The position numbers were made by a program, and so were the translations under genes. A stretch of 64,000 nt of DNA, from contig NZ_FNPT01000015.1 of NCBI RefSeq assembly GCF_900107375.1, forward strand, positions 61,289 through 125,288, read 5' to 3'. This stretch comes from Lysobacter sp. yr284 (GTDB lineage: Bacteria; Pseudomonadota; Gammaproteobacteria; Xanthomonadales; Xanthomonadaceae). Below, piece after piece: positions 34,329 to 43,260 of this stretch (position 1 is its first letter; each line of letters begins with the position of its first letter). The notes below the pieces were generated by a model. That model saw only the letters and a list, made by a program, of their open reading frames with translations. It did no database searches and had not been told where the DNA came from.

Positions 34329-35675
34329 TCAACCCCCGGCCGCGCCGCGCCGGCGCAGCGCCAGCACCGCGTACACGGCCACCAAGGCCAGCAGCGACAC
34401 CGCGATCGCCAGCCACTGCGCCGCGCTCATCGTCGCCAGAATCGCCGCCATCACCGCCACCGCCAGCAACGGCATCGGCCAGGCGCCGCCGGGCAGGCGG
34501 AACGGCTCGCCGGGGCCGCGCAGGTCGCGCGCCTGCGCGCGCCAGGCGGCGACCGCGACCGCGGCGAACAACAGGCAGATCGCGCCGCCGGAAATCAGCG
34601 CCAGGGTCTCGAAGTTGCCGATCAGCGCCAGCGCCAGGGCGATGCCGGCGTGGGCCAGCAGCGCGGTGCGCGGGACGTGGTGGCGCGCATCGACCCGGCC
34701 GAACGCGGCCGGCAGGTAGCCGTCGCGGCCCAGCGCGAACAACAGCCGCGACGACGAGAACAGGTTGCCCATCAGGAACCCGGCCATCGACACCGCGGCG
34801 GTGGCCAGCAGCACGCCGTGCGCCGGCGCCCACAACGCGCCGGCGGCGTCGGCCACCGGTGCACCGCTGCCGGCCAGGCGCGCGCCGAGCAGGCCCTGGC
34901 AGGCGACCTGGATGCCGATGTACAGCAGCACCACCAGCACGATCGCCGACAAGGTCGCGCGCGGCACGTGGCGGGCGGGATCGCGCACCTCGCCGGTCGG
35001 CACCAGCGCGGTCTCCATGCCCGAGTAGGCGAACACCACCAGCACCATCGACGAACCCAGCGCGCTCCACGACGGCCACGCGCCGAAGCCGACCTGGTTC
35101 CAGTCCACGAACGCCAGGCCGACGCCGGCCAACAGAAACAGCGGCGCGAGCTTGAGCGTGGCCAGCAGCACGATCGCGCGCGCGCCCAACCTGACCCCGA
35201 ACGCGTTGAGCGCGAACAGCGCGGCATACACCGCGGCGACGAACGCCGCGCGCGGCAGCGGCTCGCGCAGCGCCGCCCAGGCGTTGCCGGCCTGCTCGGC
35301 CAGGGCCGCGGCGACGCCGGCGCTGGAGGCGGTGTTGCACACCCACATCAGCGCGCCGGCGAGGAACCCGGCGAACGGCCCGAACGCCGCGCCGACGAAG
35401 GTGTACGGCCCGCCGGTGGCGGCGGCGCGGCTGCCGACCGCGGCGAAGCACAGCGCGATCGGCACGATCGCCAGCGCCCCGGCCACGAACACCAGCGGCG
35501 CGCCGGCGCCCAGGCGCCCGTACAACAGCGCCGGCAGCATGAAGATGCCGGCGCCAACGATGATGTTGACGATCGACGCGCCGAGCTGGAACGGCCCGAG
35601 CGCGCGCACCAGCGCGGCGTCGCCGTGCAGCGGTTCGGACCCGGTTCGTGCGGCGGCGGACACGGCATCGTTCAT
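34329..35675 (-). CDS. APC-family amino acid permease
   Basis: 448 aa with about 12 predicted helices. The first helix contains GASIVNIIVGAGIFMLPALLYG, the unwound TM1 substrate-binding glycine motif (GAGIF) of the amino acid/polyamine/organocation superfamily. FAYSGMETALVPTGEVRDPARHVPRA is the TM6-7 motif, and LFSSSRLLFALGRDG is the later loop. Substrate cannot be named. The short 653-nt shadow frames on the plus strand are not genes. The gene begins next to the tandem repeat array. Confidence 0.9.
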   Translation of the reverse strand: MNDAVSAAARTGSEPLHGDAALVRALGPFQLGASIVNIIVGAGIFMLPALLYGRLGAGAPLVFVAGALAIVPIALCFAAVGSRAAATGGPYTFVGAAFGPFAGFLAGALMWVCNTASSAGVAAALAEQAGNAWAALREPLPRAAFVAAVYAALFALNAFGVRLGARAIVLLATLKLAPLFLLAGVGLAFVDWNQVGFGAWPSWSALGSSMVLVVFAYSGMETALVPTGEVRDPARHVPRATLSAIVLVVLLYIGIQVACQGLLGARLAGSGAPVADAAGALWAPAHGVLLATAAVSMAGFLMGNLFSSSRLLFALGRDGYLPAAFGRVDARHHVPRTALLAHAGIALALALIGNFETLALISGGAICLLFAAVAVAAWRAQARDLRGPGEPFRLPGGAWPMPLLAVAVMAAILATMSAAQWLAIAVSLLALVAVYAVLALRRRGAAGG

Positions 35676-35780
35676 GACGGCTCCCCAGCGATCCGCCGCA
35701 GCCTCGCACGCGCCGCGGGGAAATGCGAGGGATCCGCGTCGCAGCCTTGTTCCCGATCACCGGGAACCGCGCGACCTGCC

Positions 35781-36265
35781 TGTAGGAGCGGCGCGAGCCG
35801 CGACCGCGACACCGCGCTTGCGGCGCGATCGGCTACCCCGCGGTCGCAGCTTGCGCAGCGCCTACAGTCGCTGCGTTGCGACTTCCCCGCCAACGAAAAG
35901 CCACGCGATCTACCTGTAGGAGCGGCGCAAGCCGCGACCGCGATACCACGCTTACGTCGCGACCGGCCGCCCCGCAGTCGCAGCTTGCGCAGCTCCTACA
36001 GTCGCTGCGTTGCGACTTCCCCGCCGACGAAAAAGTCCCGCGATCTCCTGTAGGAGCGGCGCAAGCCGCGACCGCGACACCGCGCTTGCGGCGCGACCGG
36101 CTACCCCGCGGTCGCAGCTTGCGCAGCTCCCACAGTCGCTGCGTTGCAACTTCCCCGCCGACGAAAAGTCCCGCGATCTGCCTGTAGGAGCGGCGCAAGC
36201 CGCAACCGCGACACCGCGCTTGCGGCGCGACCGGCTACCCCGCGGTCGCTGCGTTGCAGCGTTCG
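35781..36265. repeat. Tandem array of a 134-bp unit built around REP family B
   Basis: The sequence TGTAGGAGCGGCG recurs at 35781, 35915, 36049 and 36183, exactly 134 nt apart each time. Each of the first three units has a REP in one orientation, a spacer containing GCGACCGGCTACCCCGCGG or close variants, an inverted REP-like end (CTCCTACAG or variant), and the tail TCGCTGCGTTGCGACTTCCC. The fourth unit has an internal deletion and breaks off near 36265. Units differ by scattered substitutions. No gene lies in it. Confidence 0.93.
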
Positions 36266-36290
36266 CGTCGGCGAAGATTCGCGCCAACCG

Positions 36291-37166
36291 CTAGTCCCAC
36301 GTCTGCGCGCGCAGAAAATCCACGAACACCCGCAGCTTCATCGGCAGCTGCTTGCGCGCCGGGTAGTAGATGTGGAATCCCGGAAACGGCGGCAGCCACT
36401 GCGACAACACCTCGATCAGCCGGCCTGCGCGCAGGTCGGCGCGCGCCGACGGTTCGAACACCTGCGCCAGGCCCAGCCCCGCGCGCGCCGCCGACAGGAT
36501 GTGCGAGCCTTCGTTGAGGATCAGCCGGCCCTGCACTTCGACGTCGAAATCGCGGCCGTCGCGGCTGAACTCGTAGGGGTACAGGCGCCGCGCGCCGGGC
36601 AGGCGCAGGCGGATGCAGTCGTGCCCGGCCAGGTCCTGTGGCGCGTGCGGCCGCGGGTAGCGTTCGAAGTACGCCGGCGAGCCGACGATCACCTGCCGCT
36701 GCGGCCCGCCGAACGGCAGCGCGACCATGTCGCGGGCCAGGCTCTCGCCGAGGCGGATGCCGGCGTCGAAGCCTTCGCCGACCAGGTCGGCCAGGGTGTC
36801 GTCGGCGAACAGTTCCACCTCCAGCTCCGGGTACAGCGCCATGAACGCCGGCAGCTTCGGCTCGATCATGATCCGCAGCGCGGTGCGGCCGACGTTGATG
36901 CGCAGCCGGCCGGTGGGGCGGTGGCGGACCTCGTCGAGATCGTCGAACGCGGCCTGGATCTGCGCCAGTCCGGGCTGGATGCGTTCGAGGAAGCGCGCCC
37001 CGTGCTCGGTCAGCGCCACCTGCCGGGTGGTGCGGTTGAGCAGGCGCACGCCGAGCTTGGTTTCCAGGGCGCGCACGCTCTGCGACAGGGCCGAGGGCGA
37101 GACCTCCAGCTCGGCGGCGGCGCGGGTGAAGCTGCCGAAGTGGGCGACCCGGGCGAAGCCGAGCAC
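36291..37166 (-). CDS. LysR-family transcriptional regulator
   Basis: About 291 aa from the GTG at 37166. Helix-turn-helix at 10-40 (GSFTRAAAELEVSPSALSQSV), LGVRLLNRTTRQVALTEHG, then a two-lobed effector domain ending in YYPARKQLPMKLRVFVDFL, as in the CrgA-like/PA2877 group. The N-terminus is short: in-frame codons upstream (HPLPAV) look LysR-like but have no ATG or GTG, so a CTG start cannot be excluded. It is divergent from the aldo/keto reductase, with a dyad between them; it probably controls that gene in response to an unknown inducer. Confidence 0.88.
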   Translation of the reverse strand: MLGFARVAHFGSFTRAAAELEVSPSALSQSVRALETKLGVRLLNRTTRQVALTEHGARFLERIQPGLAQIQAAFDDLDEVRHRPTGRLRINVGRTALRIMIEPKLPAFMALYPELEVELFADDTLADLVGEGFDAGIRLGESLARDMVALPFGGPQRQVIVGSPAYFERYPRPHAPQDLAGHDCIRLRLPGARRLYPYEFSRDGRDFDVEVQGRLILNEGSHILSAARAGLGLAQVFEPSARADLRAGRLIEVLSQWLPPFPGFHIYYPARKQLPMKLRVFVDFLRAQTWD

Positions 37167-37222
37167 GGCGGGCAGGGGATGGGCGGCGATGGCGGCGGCT
37201 CCGGCGGGACCTGCGACCGATT

Positions 37223-37239
37223 ATGAAGAATATCTTCAT
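37223..37239. promoter_or_regulatory. LysR-type operator candidate
   Basis: Perfect dyad ATGAAGA-ATA-TCTTCAT, in a very AT-rich spot (37221-37240), 57 nt from the regulator start and 135 nt from the reductase start. LysR proteins usually bind such dyads in shared divergent regions. Confidence 0.65.
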
Positions 37240-37373
37240 GACGCATGAGGACTAAGCCGGTTTTTCGCGCAATGGCACGGGCCTACAGTGCCTGCACGCC
37301 CTCCCGGGCGCCGCGGCGGCCCCCCACCCGCCGCGCCCCGCCTCTCCCCCCCCGATCACGGAGAACTCGCGCA

Positions 37374-38375
37374 ATGACTACGCTTCCGACCCGCCGCCTC
37401 GGCCGCAACGGCCCCACCGTCTCCGCGCTCGGCCTGGGCTGCATGGGCATGAGCTTCGCCTACGGCGCCGCCGACCAGGGCGAATCGCTGGCCACGCTGG
37501 AACGCGCCCTGGAGCGCGGCATGAGCTTCCTCGACACCGCCGACATCTACGGCCCGCACACCAACGAAGAACTGCTCGGCGGCTTCCTGCAGGGCCGTCG
37601 CGAGCAGGTGTTCCTGGCGACCAAGTTCGGCTTCGTGACCGACCCGGCCAACCCCGGCGCGCGCACCGTCAGCGGCCGTCCCGAGTACGTGCGCAGCGCG
37701 GTCGAGGGCAGCCTCAAGCGCCTGCGCACCGACCGCATCGACCTGTACTACCAGCACCGGGTCGATCCGAACGTGCCGATCGAGGACACCGTCGGCGCGA
37801 TGGCCGAGCTGGTGGCGCAGGGCAAGGTGCGTTACCTCGGCCTGTCCGAGCCGTCCGCGCAGACCCTCGAACGCGCCCAGGCAGTGCATCCGATCGCCGC
37901 GGTGCAGAGCGAATACTCGCTGTGGACGCGCGATCCGGAACGCAACGGCGTGCTGGAGACCTGCGCGCGCCTGGGCGTGGGCTTCGTGCCCTACAGCCCG
38001 CTCGGCCGCGGCTTCCTGACCGGCGCGATCACCGACACCGGCAGCCTCAGCCGCGACGACTTCCGCCTCAGCACGCCGCGCTTCCAGGGCGACAACTTCG
38101 CCCGCAACCTCGAACTGGCGCAGCAGGCCCGGGACCTCGCCGCGGCCAAGGGCTGCACGCCGGCGCAGTTGGCGCTGGCCTGGGTGCTGGCGCAGGGCGA
38201 GCACATCGTGCCGATCCCCGGCACCAAGCGGCGCAAGTACCTCGACGACAACCTCGGCGCGGTCGAAGTGACGCTCTCGGCCGACGAGCTGGCCCGCCTG
38301 GACGCGGTGTTCGCGCCCGGCGCGGCGGCGGGCGAGCGCTACACCGAAGCGGGCATGGCGATGATCGGTCGCTGA
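37374..38375 (+). CDS. Aldo/keto reductase
   Basis: 333 aa, full length. The AKR catalytic tetrad is visible as Asp54 (FLDTADIYG), Tyr59, Lys84 (ATKFGF) and His128 (YYQHRV). The NADPH site is near the C-terminus ([16 protein letters not shown]). The pattern [25 protein letters not shown] and the [18 protein letters not shown] loop match the AKR13/YajO-like group that reduces reactive aldehydes. A GGAGAA site precedes the ATG. It is divergent from the LysR gene and followed by a strong terminator, so it is a one-gene unit. Confidence 0.93.
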   Translation: MTTLPTRRLGRNGPTVSALGLGCMGMSFAYGAADQGESLATLERALERGMSFLDTADIYGPHTNEELLGGFLQGRREQVFLATKFGFVTDPANPGARTVSGRPEYVRSAVEGSLKRLRTDRIDLYYQHRVDPNVPIEDTVGAMAELVAQGKVRYLGLSEPSAQTLERAQAVHPIAAVQSEYSLWTRDPERNGVLETCARLGVGFVPYSPLGRGFLTGAITDTGSLSRDDFRLSTPRFQGDNFARNLELAQQARDLAAAKGCTPAQLALAWVLAQGEHIVPIPGTKRRKYLDDNLGAVEVTLSADELARLDAVFAPGAAAGERYTEAGMAMIGR

Positions 38376-38386
38376 GCCGCGCGCGC

Positions 38387-38418
38387 GGGACGCGGCGGCG
38401 ACGCCGCGTCCCGTTTTT
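38387..38418 (+). terminator. Intrinsic terminator of the aldo/keto reductase gene
   Basis: Eleven-bp stem GGGACGCGGCG/CGCCGCGTCCC with a GCGA loop, followed by GTTTTTTA. Confidence 0.92.
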
Positions 38419-38452
38419 TATGCGGGTCGCGGTTGCGGCGCGACCGGTCGCT

Positions 38453-38534
38453 GCGCGGTCGCGACTCGCGTCGCTCCTACAGGGCGCGATGCCGCAACGC
38501 AGCGACTGTAGGAGCGACGCGAGTCGCGACCGCG
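38453..38534. repeat. REP-like family B inverted pair, variant stem
   Basis: Right arm TGTAGGAGCGACGCGAGTCG and its inverse on the left. Compared with the usual GCGGC/GCCGC stem, this copy has GCGAC/GTCGC: the second-last pair is changed on both sides, keeping the fold. It lies between the AKR terminator and the end of the TonB receptor gene. Confidence 0.85.
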
Positions 38535-38595
38535 ACACTTCAATTACGACGAAACCGCCCGCCCCGAACCTCCGGGGCGACCGCGTCCGCAACCC

Positions 38596-40737
38596 TCACC
38601 AGCGATACCGCACCGACGCCGTCACCGTGCGCGGATAGCCGTAGTAGCACCACGTCGCGCTGTTGCACACCGCGACGTATTCCTTGTCGCTCAGGTTGCT
38701 GGCGTTGAGCTGGAACCGCCACGCGTCCAGGTCGTAGCGCACCGACGCATCGAACAGGGTGTACGACGGCGTCTTCCACTGGTTGTAGGTGTCGCCGTAG
38801 TGATCGCCGGTGTAGCGCACGCCCGCGCCGAAGCCCAGGCCCGACAGCGCGCCGTAGCCGATGCTGTAGTCCGCGCCGAGCGAGGCGACGTTGCGCGGCT
38901 GCAGCGCGATCTGCTTGCCCAGCGCGCCGGCGTCGTTGGTCTTGGTGACTTGCGAATCGGTGTAGGTGTAGGCGCCGTACACGCTCAGGCCGTTGGCGAA
39001 GTTCCAGCGCCCTTCCAGCTCGGCGCCGCGCACCCGGGTCTCGCCCTGCTGGATCGAGAACAAGGTGTGGGCGGGATCGACGGTGAGGGTGTTCTTCTGC
39101 TTGATCTCGTACGCGGCCAGGGTCAGCAGCGCGCGGCCGCTGGCGGGCTGGAACTTCAGCCCGGCTTCGATCTGCTCGCCGGTGGTCGGCCTGAACGAAC
39201 GGCCGAAGAAGTCCACGCCCACGGTCGGCTCGAACGACTGCGACCACGCCAGGTACGGCGCCCAGCCCGAGTCGAACAGGTAGTTCACGCCCAGCCGCCC
39301 GGAGAACTTGCTGTCGCTCTGGCGCTCGCGCGTCGCCGGCGTGGCCAGCAGCTGGTCGGTGCGGGTGCGCACGCGGTCCTGGCGGCCGGCGGCGGTGATC
39401 ACCCAGCGGTCGATGCGGATCTGGTCCTGCACGTACACGCCGAGCTGCTGCTGGACCTTGTCCTGGCGCGAGGTGTAGGCCGGCTTGACGATCGGCGCGC
39501 CGTACACCGGGTTGAAGATGTCCAGCGGCGGCGCGCCGAACGCGAACGCCGAGCGGTAGTCGCTTTCCAGCCGGCGGTAGTCGATGCCGGCGAGCAGGGT
39601 GTGGTCCCAGGCGCCGGTGCCGAACTTCCATTCGACGTTGTTGTCGACCGCGAACGACTTGGACTCTTCCTCCAGCGGGAAGTAGTAGCGCGTCAGCGTG
39701 CGCAGGTCGTCCTGCAGGCCGAACGCGCCGACGCCGGCGTCGTGATCGACATCGACCTTGCCGTAGCGCAGGTTCTGCCGGAACGTCACCGCGTCGCTGA
39801 AGCGATGGCGGAACTCGTAGCCCAGCGAGCGCATGGTCTTGACGTAGTCGTTCCAGCCCGGCTCGCCGGTGTAGCGCTCGCGCGGGATCTTGCCGTGCGG
39901 GTTCGGCAGCACGGTGCCGGCCGCGGGCAGGAAGCCGCCGCCCTGCGCGGTGTCGGCCTTCTGCCAGCGCGCGAGCACGGTCAGTTCGGTGTCCTCGCTC
40001 GGCTTCCAGCTCAGCGCCGGGGCGAAGAAATAGCGGTCGTCCTTGACGTAATCGACGATGTTGTCGCTGTTGCGGGCCAGGCCGGTGAGGCGGTACGACC
40101 ACACGCCGTCGGCGCTGAGCGGGCCGCCGAAATCGAACGCGGCCTGGCGCAGGTCGTAATTGCCGAGGGTCACTTCGACTTCGCGCAACACCTCGTCGGT
40201 CGGCCGCTTGCTGACCATGTTGACCAGGCCGCCCGGCGGCATCGCGCCGTAGGCCACCGACGACGGCCCCTTGAGCACGTCCAGCCGCTCCAGGCCGTAG
40301 GGTTCGATGCGGGTGCCGCCGGTCCAGACGCCGTCGGTCAGGGTCAGCCCGTCCATGTAGCGCGCCGGGCTGAAGCCGCGCACCAGCAGCCAGTCGCTGC
40401 GGGTGTCCTGGCCGTAGCCGCCGCCCTGGGCGCCGGCGGTGTACCAGACCGCCTCTTCGATGCCCTGGATGCCGCGCTCGCGCATTTGCTGGGCGGTGAT
40501 CACCGACACCGACTGCGGCACCTCGATCAGCGGGGTGTCGGTCTTGGTCACGGTCTGGCTGCGCTTGGCGATCGGCGCCTGGACCTGGACGTTGTCGAGG
40601 GTGGTGGGATCGGCGGGCGCCTGCTGCGCGGCCGCGGCGAAGGCGGCCAGGGCCAGCGGCAGGCCGGGCAGCGCCGCGCGGATCGCGCGCGGCAGGCGCG
40701 CGCGGCAGGAAGTGGGGACGGCACGGGAGAAAGGCAT
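38596..40737 (-). CDS. TonB-dependent siderophore receptor
   Basis: 713 aa outer-membrane receptor, no N-terminal STN signalling domain. Signal peptide about 1-38, TonB-box-like TTLDNVQVQAP, plug domain with ITAQQMRERGIQGIEEAVWYTAG, RGFSP and LKGPSSVAYGAMPPGGLVNMVSKRP. The 22-stranded barrel ends in TVTASVRYRW with the terminal aromatic residue. It resembles the FhuA/FpvA-like class for ferric siderophores. The start at 40737 is the first ATG; a TTG-started extension to 40845 would run into the Fur box. Fur repression under iron sufficiency is likely. No TonB/ExbB gene is near. Confidence 0.93.
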   Translation of the reverse strand: MPFSRAVPTSCRARLPRAIRAALPGLPLALAAFAAAAQQAPADPTTLDNVQVQAPIAKRSQTVTKTDTPLIEVPQSVSVITAQQMRERGIQGIEEAVWYTAGAQGGGYGQDTRSDWLLVRGFSPARYMDGLTLTDGVWTGGTRIEPYGLERLDVLKGPSSVAYGAMPPGGLVNMVSKRPTDEVLREVEVTLGNYDLRQAAFDFGGPLSADGVWSYRLTGLARNSDNIVDYVKDDRYFFAPALSWKPSEDTELTVLARWQKADTAQGGGFLPAAGTVLPNPHGKIPRERYTGEPGWNDYVKTMRSLGYEFRHRFSDAVTFRQNLRYGKVDVDHDAGVGAFGLQDDLRTLTRYYFPLEEESKSFAVDNNVEWKFGTGAWDHTLLAGIDYRRLESDYRSAFAFGAPPLDIFNPVYGAPIVKPAYTSRQDKVQQQLGVYVQDQIRIDRWVITAAGRQDRVRTRTDQLLATPATRERQSDSKFSGRLGVNYLFDSGWAPYLAWSQSFEPTVGVDFFGRSFRPTTGEQIEAGLKFQPASGRALLTLAAYEIKQKNTLTVDPAHTLFSIQQGETRVRGAELEGRWNFANGLSVYGAYTYTDSQVTKTNDAGALGKQIALQPRNVASLGADYSIGYGALSGLGFGAGVRYTGDHYGDTYNQWKTPSYTLFDASVRYDLDAWRFQLNASNLSDKEYVAVCNSATWCYYGYPRTVTASVRYRW

Positions 40738-41322
40738 CGATAGCGGCCTGAGGACAGGGAAAGGAAGGAGTGCGCTCACCGTCCTTGGCGCGACAGCGCA
40801 AGCGGAGGCAACGCGCCGGGGCCGGCGCGGGCCCGCCCTAAACAATAATGATTCTCAATTGTAGGCGCGCGCGGGTCTGCCGGCAACGCCGTGGCCGGTG
40901 CGGCATGGCGGGCCGGATGGGGCTGACCCCGTCAGACGGGCCAGGCCCAGGCAGCGCCCGGCGCCGGCGCTTCCCAGTCCCCTGCCTCGGTCGCTTCCGC
41001 CGGCCGCCGTGCGCGATCCCTTCCGCCCACCACCCTACCCGCCGCCTTGCGCCTAGGGCCGCCGTCTGGGTCCAGGCGTCCTCGCCCGCGCGCCGCGAAC
41101 CTTGCATCGAATCCGCGCCGGCCGCGCACCACAGCCGCGCACCGAATCGGCCCGCACCGGACCCGATTGACGCCCGCGCCGGCATTGATGACGATGCGCC
41201 CGGACGGCGCGGCCGCCGCAACCACGACCGCGGCCGACGGCGTTCGCCGCCGCGGCATGCGCCCGGCCTCTCCCCACCGCCGCCGGCCCGCGCCGCCGGC
41301 CGCCAGCGCAGGAAGCGCCCGC
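40738..41322. other. Divergent region with Fur site
   Basis: 585 nt between the receptor and the next plus-strand gene. Only the AT-rich Fur-like site near 40850 stands out. The rest is highly GC-rich and its open frames are compositionally not gene-like. Confidence 0.5.
40844..40862. promoter_or_regulatory. Fur box of the siderophore receptor gene
   Basis: AATAATGATTCTCAATTGT matches about 12 of 19 positions of the classical Fur consensus, including the run ATAATGAT and the TCTCA-type half found in many proteobacterial sites. It is about 105 nt upstream of the receptor start. Confidence 0.72.
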
Positions 41323-42639
41323 ATGTTCCAGCCTCTGCCGGTGTCGATCGAACAGTTCGAAGGACCGATCGAACGACTGCGCCTGACCGCCGCGGCCGAC
41401 GGCCGCTTCATCGCCTGGATCGCGGGCCGGCAAGTGCACGGCAGCACCCGCGACGCCTTCAACGCGCCTTTCGCCTGGCAGGCGCTGCAGCGCATGGCGC
41501 TGAACGCGCTGCCGGTGCGCATGGGCGTGCTGGTGCACGCCGACGGCCGCCGCGAGGCGCATTGGGCGGTGGCCGCCGGCAGCGCCGGCCTGGTTCCGGT
41601 GCCGGCCGCGCTTGAACGCAGGTTCGCGCGGGCCCAGGCGATGCCGTGGCTGCCGGTGCTGGCGCTGTGGTCGATCTGGAGCGCCGTGGCGATGCCGCAG
41701 GCGCATGCGGGGCTGGGCTGGATGTTGCTGCTGCTGATTGCGCTGGGCGGTACCGCCGGCATCGTCGCGATGCTCGCGCCCCTGGCCGCGACCTGGCTGC
41801 GCCATCGCAGGCGCCAGCCGCTGCGGGCGGCTTCCGAGCAGAACCTGGTCCACGCCATCGCCGCGATGCGCAAGCAGCACCGCGCGTGGTCGCGGCGGCT
41901 GCGCAGCGCGGCGCTGCGGCGAAGCGCACGCGACGCCGCGCGCGCGCTGCAAGACCGCGAATGGGCCCAAACGCTGGCCGACGCCGCCGCCGGGACCATC
42001 GCGCTGCAACGCCTGCACGGCCGCCTGCCGATGCCGTGGTCGAGCCAGGGCCTGCACGGCGAGGGCAGCGGCATGCTGCTGATGGACGACTACCGGTTCG
42101 CGCTGTGCGGGCGTTACCTCAGCCTGCGCGCGCTGCACGGCCCCGGCTATCCGACCCCGTTCCTGGCGATGGGCGACCGGGTCGAAGTGCTGGTGCCGGC
42201 GCAGGAACGGGCCGAGGCCGACTCGGTGTACGCGCTGCGCAATCTCGAAGACGGGCGGGTCTACATCGCTCACGGCGCGTTCCGCCTGCAGGCCGGCGGC
42301 GACCCCGCCGGCGAGCACGCGCTGACCGGCTTCACCGCGCGCAGCTATCGCCTGCGCGGCGCCAGCGGCGCGTCAGTCGCGCTGGTCGCAACGACGCTGT
42401 GCTACTTCGTGTTCGGCTTCGACCCGGACGAAGCCGGCCGTTCGCTCGAACGGGCCGGGTTCTTCGCAGCCGTGTTCCTCGCCATGATCGCGGCGATCGT
42501 GCTGCCGTACGCGTGGTCGCGCCGGCGCTGGCGCAGCGGCCGCGCCAACGCGCGCGAGCGGCTGACCGAACGGGTCTACGCCGCGCTCGGCCTGGGTTCG
42601 CCGCTGGCGCCGCTGCCCGCGTACGCGCACGACGTCTGA
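41323..42639 (+). CDS. Membrane protein of unknown family (shares motifs with the gene at 45445)
   Basis: 438 aa from the ATG preceded by AGGAAG. It has a soluble N-terminal half, two helices near 107-150 (LPVLALWSIWSAVAMPQ, GWMLLLLIALGGTAGIVAMLAPL), a positively charged helical middle, then a domain with DRVEVLVPAQ and YALRNLEDGRVYIAHGAFRL (about 285-325), and two C-terminal helices (ASVALVATTLCYFVFGF, FFAAVFLAMIAAIVLPYAW). The end, RERLTERVYAALGLGSPLAPLP, closely resembles the end of the 45445 protein. I do not recognise a known family. It is next to the six-cysteine gene cluster, convergent with it. Confidence 0.72.
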   Translation: MFQPLPVSIEQFEGPIERLRLTAAADGRFIAWIAGRQVHGSTRDAFNAPFAWQALQRMALNALPVRMGVLVHADGRREAHWAVAAGSAGLVPVPAALERRFARAQAMPWLPVLALWSIWSAVAMPQAHAGLGWMLLLLIALGGTAGIVAMLAPLAATWLRHRRRQPLRAASEQNLVHAIAAMRKQHRAWSRRLRSAALRRSARDAARALQDREWAQTLADAAAGTIALQRLHGRLPMPWSSQGLHGEGSGMLLMDDYRFALCGRYLSLRALHGPGYPTPFLAMGDRVEVLVPAQERAEADSVYALRNLEDGRVYIAHGAFRLQAGGDPAGEHALTGFTARSYRLRGASGASVALVATTLCYFVFGFDPDEAGRSLERAGFFAAVFLAMIAAIVLPYAWSRRRWRSGRANARERLTERVYAALGLGSPLAPLPAYAHDV

Positions 42640-42703
42640 GCCGGCGCCGCCCGCGCGCATCCGGCGCAGCGGCCGCGGCCGCCTGCCGGACGGCGCGGGC
42701 GGA

Positions 42704-42943
42704 TCACTCGGCCGGCATCATCGGCCAGCCCATCGAACCGGCGCAGGCGTTGTAGCGGCCGACGCACTCGCCGCGGTCGACGACCCGGCCGGCGAGGCAA
42801 TCGTCGAAATTGTCCCTGCACATCGCGCAGGTCTTCTGCGCGAGCGCGCTGCCGGCGAAACCGGCGGCGAGCGCGAGCGCAGCGAGGAACCGGGTCCTGT
42901 GGCGGATACGACGCGTGCGGACCGTCTCCCCGGCCGTGGACAC
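42704..42943 (-). CDS. Six-cysteine-family secreted protein, degenerate copy (start codon uncertain)
   Basis: 79 aa from a GTG at 42943, though the frame is open to a TTG at 42955. It is the fourth and last member of the tandem family. The hydrophobic signal peptide (ALALAAGFAGSALA) and the spacing C-x2-C-x6-C-x10-C-x6-C are kept, but the sixth Cys is Trp (GSMGW). In the alignment of leaders, the position of the ATG used by the other three is ACG here (42914-42916), preceded by GGGGAG instead of AAGGAG. So this copy has probably lost its normal start and one disulfide partner; it may be expressed poorly or be decaying. Confidence 0.55.
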   Translation of the reverse strand: MSTAGETVRTRRIRHRTRFLAALALAAGFAGSALAQKTCAMCRDNFDDCLAGRVVDRGECVGRYNACAGSMGWPMMPAE

Positions 42944-42997
42944 GCAGGCGTGCAAGGCGCGGCCGCCGGTCGGCGGCGCGCGCCGGCGCGCGATGCG

Positions 42998-43216
42998 CTA
43001 CTCGGGCAGATACCGACACCCGAGCGGCCCGGCGCAGAGGTTGTGCTCGCGTGCGCAGATCTCCATGTTGCCGTCGGGCCGGGCCATGCAGTTGTCGTAG
43101 ATCGCGATGCACGGGCTGCAATCGGGCTTGGCCGCCGCGACGCTGCCGGCGAAACCGGCGGCGAACGCGAACGCGACGAACGCGGCGTGCAGGGTATTGC
43201 GGTGGGTCGGAATCAT
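42998..43216 (-). CDS. Small secreted six-cysteine protein, copy 2
   Basis: 72 aa. Signal peptide about 1-29 (AFAAGFAGSVAAA), then a mature part of about 43 residues with the pattern C-x2-C-x6-C-x10-C-x6-C-x5-C: DCSPCIAIYDNC, then EICAREHNLCAGPLGC. The leader contains AAGGAG in the same context as its paralogues (CCAAGGAGAAGG). No known family is recognised. Six cysteines in so short an exported protein suggest three disulfides or metal binding. It lies 44 nt downstream of copy 3. Confidence 0.82.
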   Translation of the reverse strand: MIPTHRNTLHAAFVAFAFAAGFAGSVAAAKPDCSPCIAIYDNCMARPDGNMEICAREHNLCAGPLGCRYLPE

Positions 43217-43260
43217 GGGACCTTCTCCTTGGTCGTGGAACCAACGGCCGGCGGCGCGCG

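Noticed and set aside
35781..36265. CRISPR-like regular repeat
   Set aside because: The repeated unit is 134 nt with similar spacers; CRISPR arrays have short direct repeats and unique spacers. It is a tandem satellite.
40738..40845. N-terminal extension of the TonB receptor
   Set aside because: It needs a TTG start inside the Fur-like site and lacks a signal peptide at the new N-terminus.
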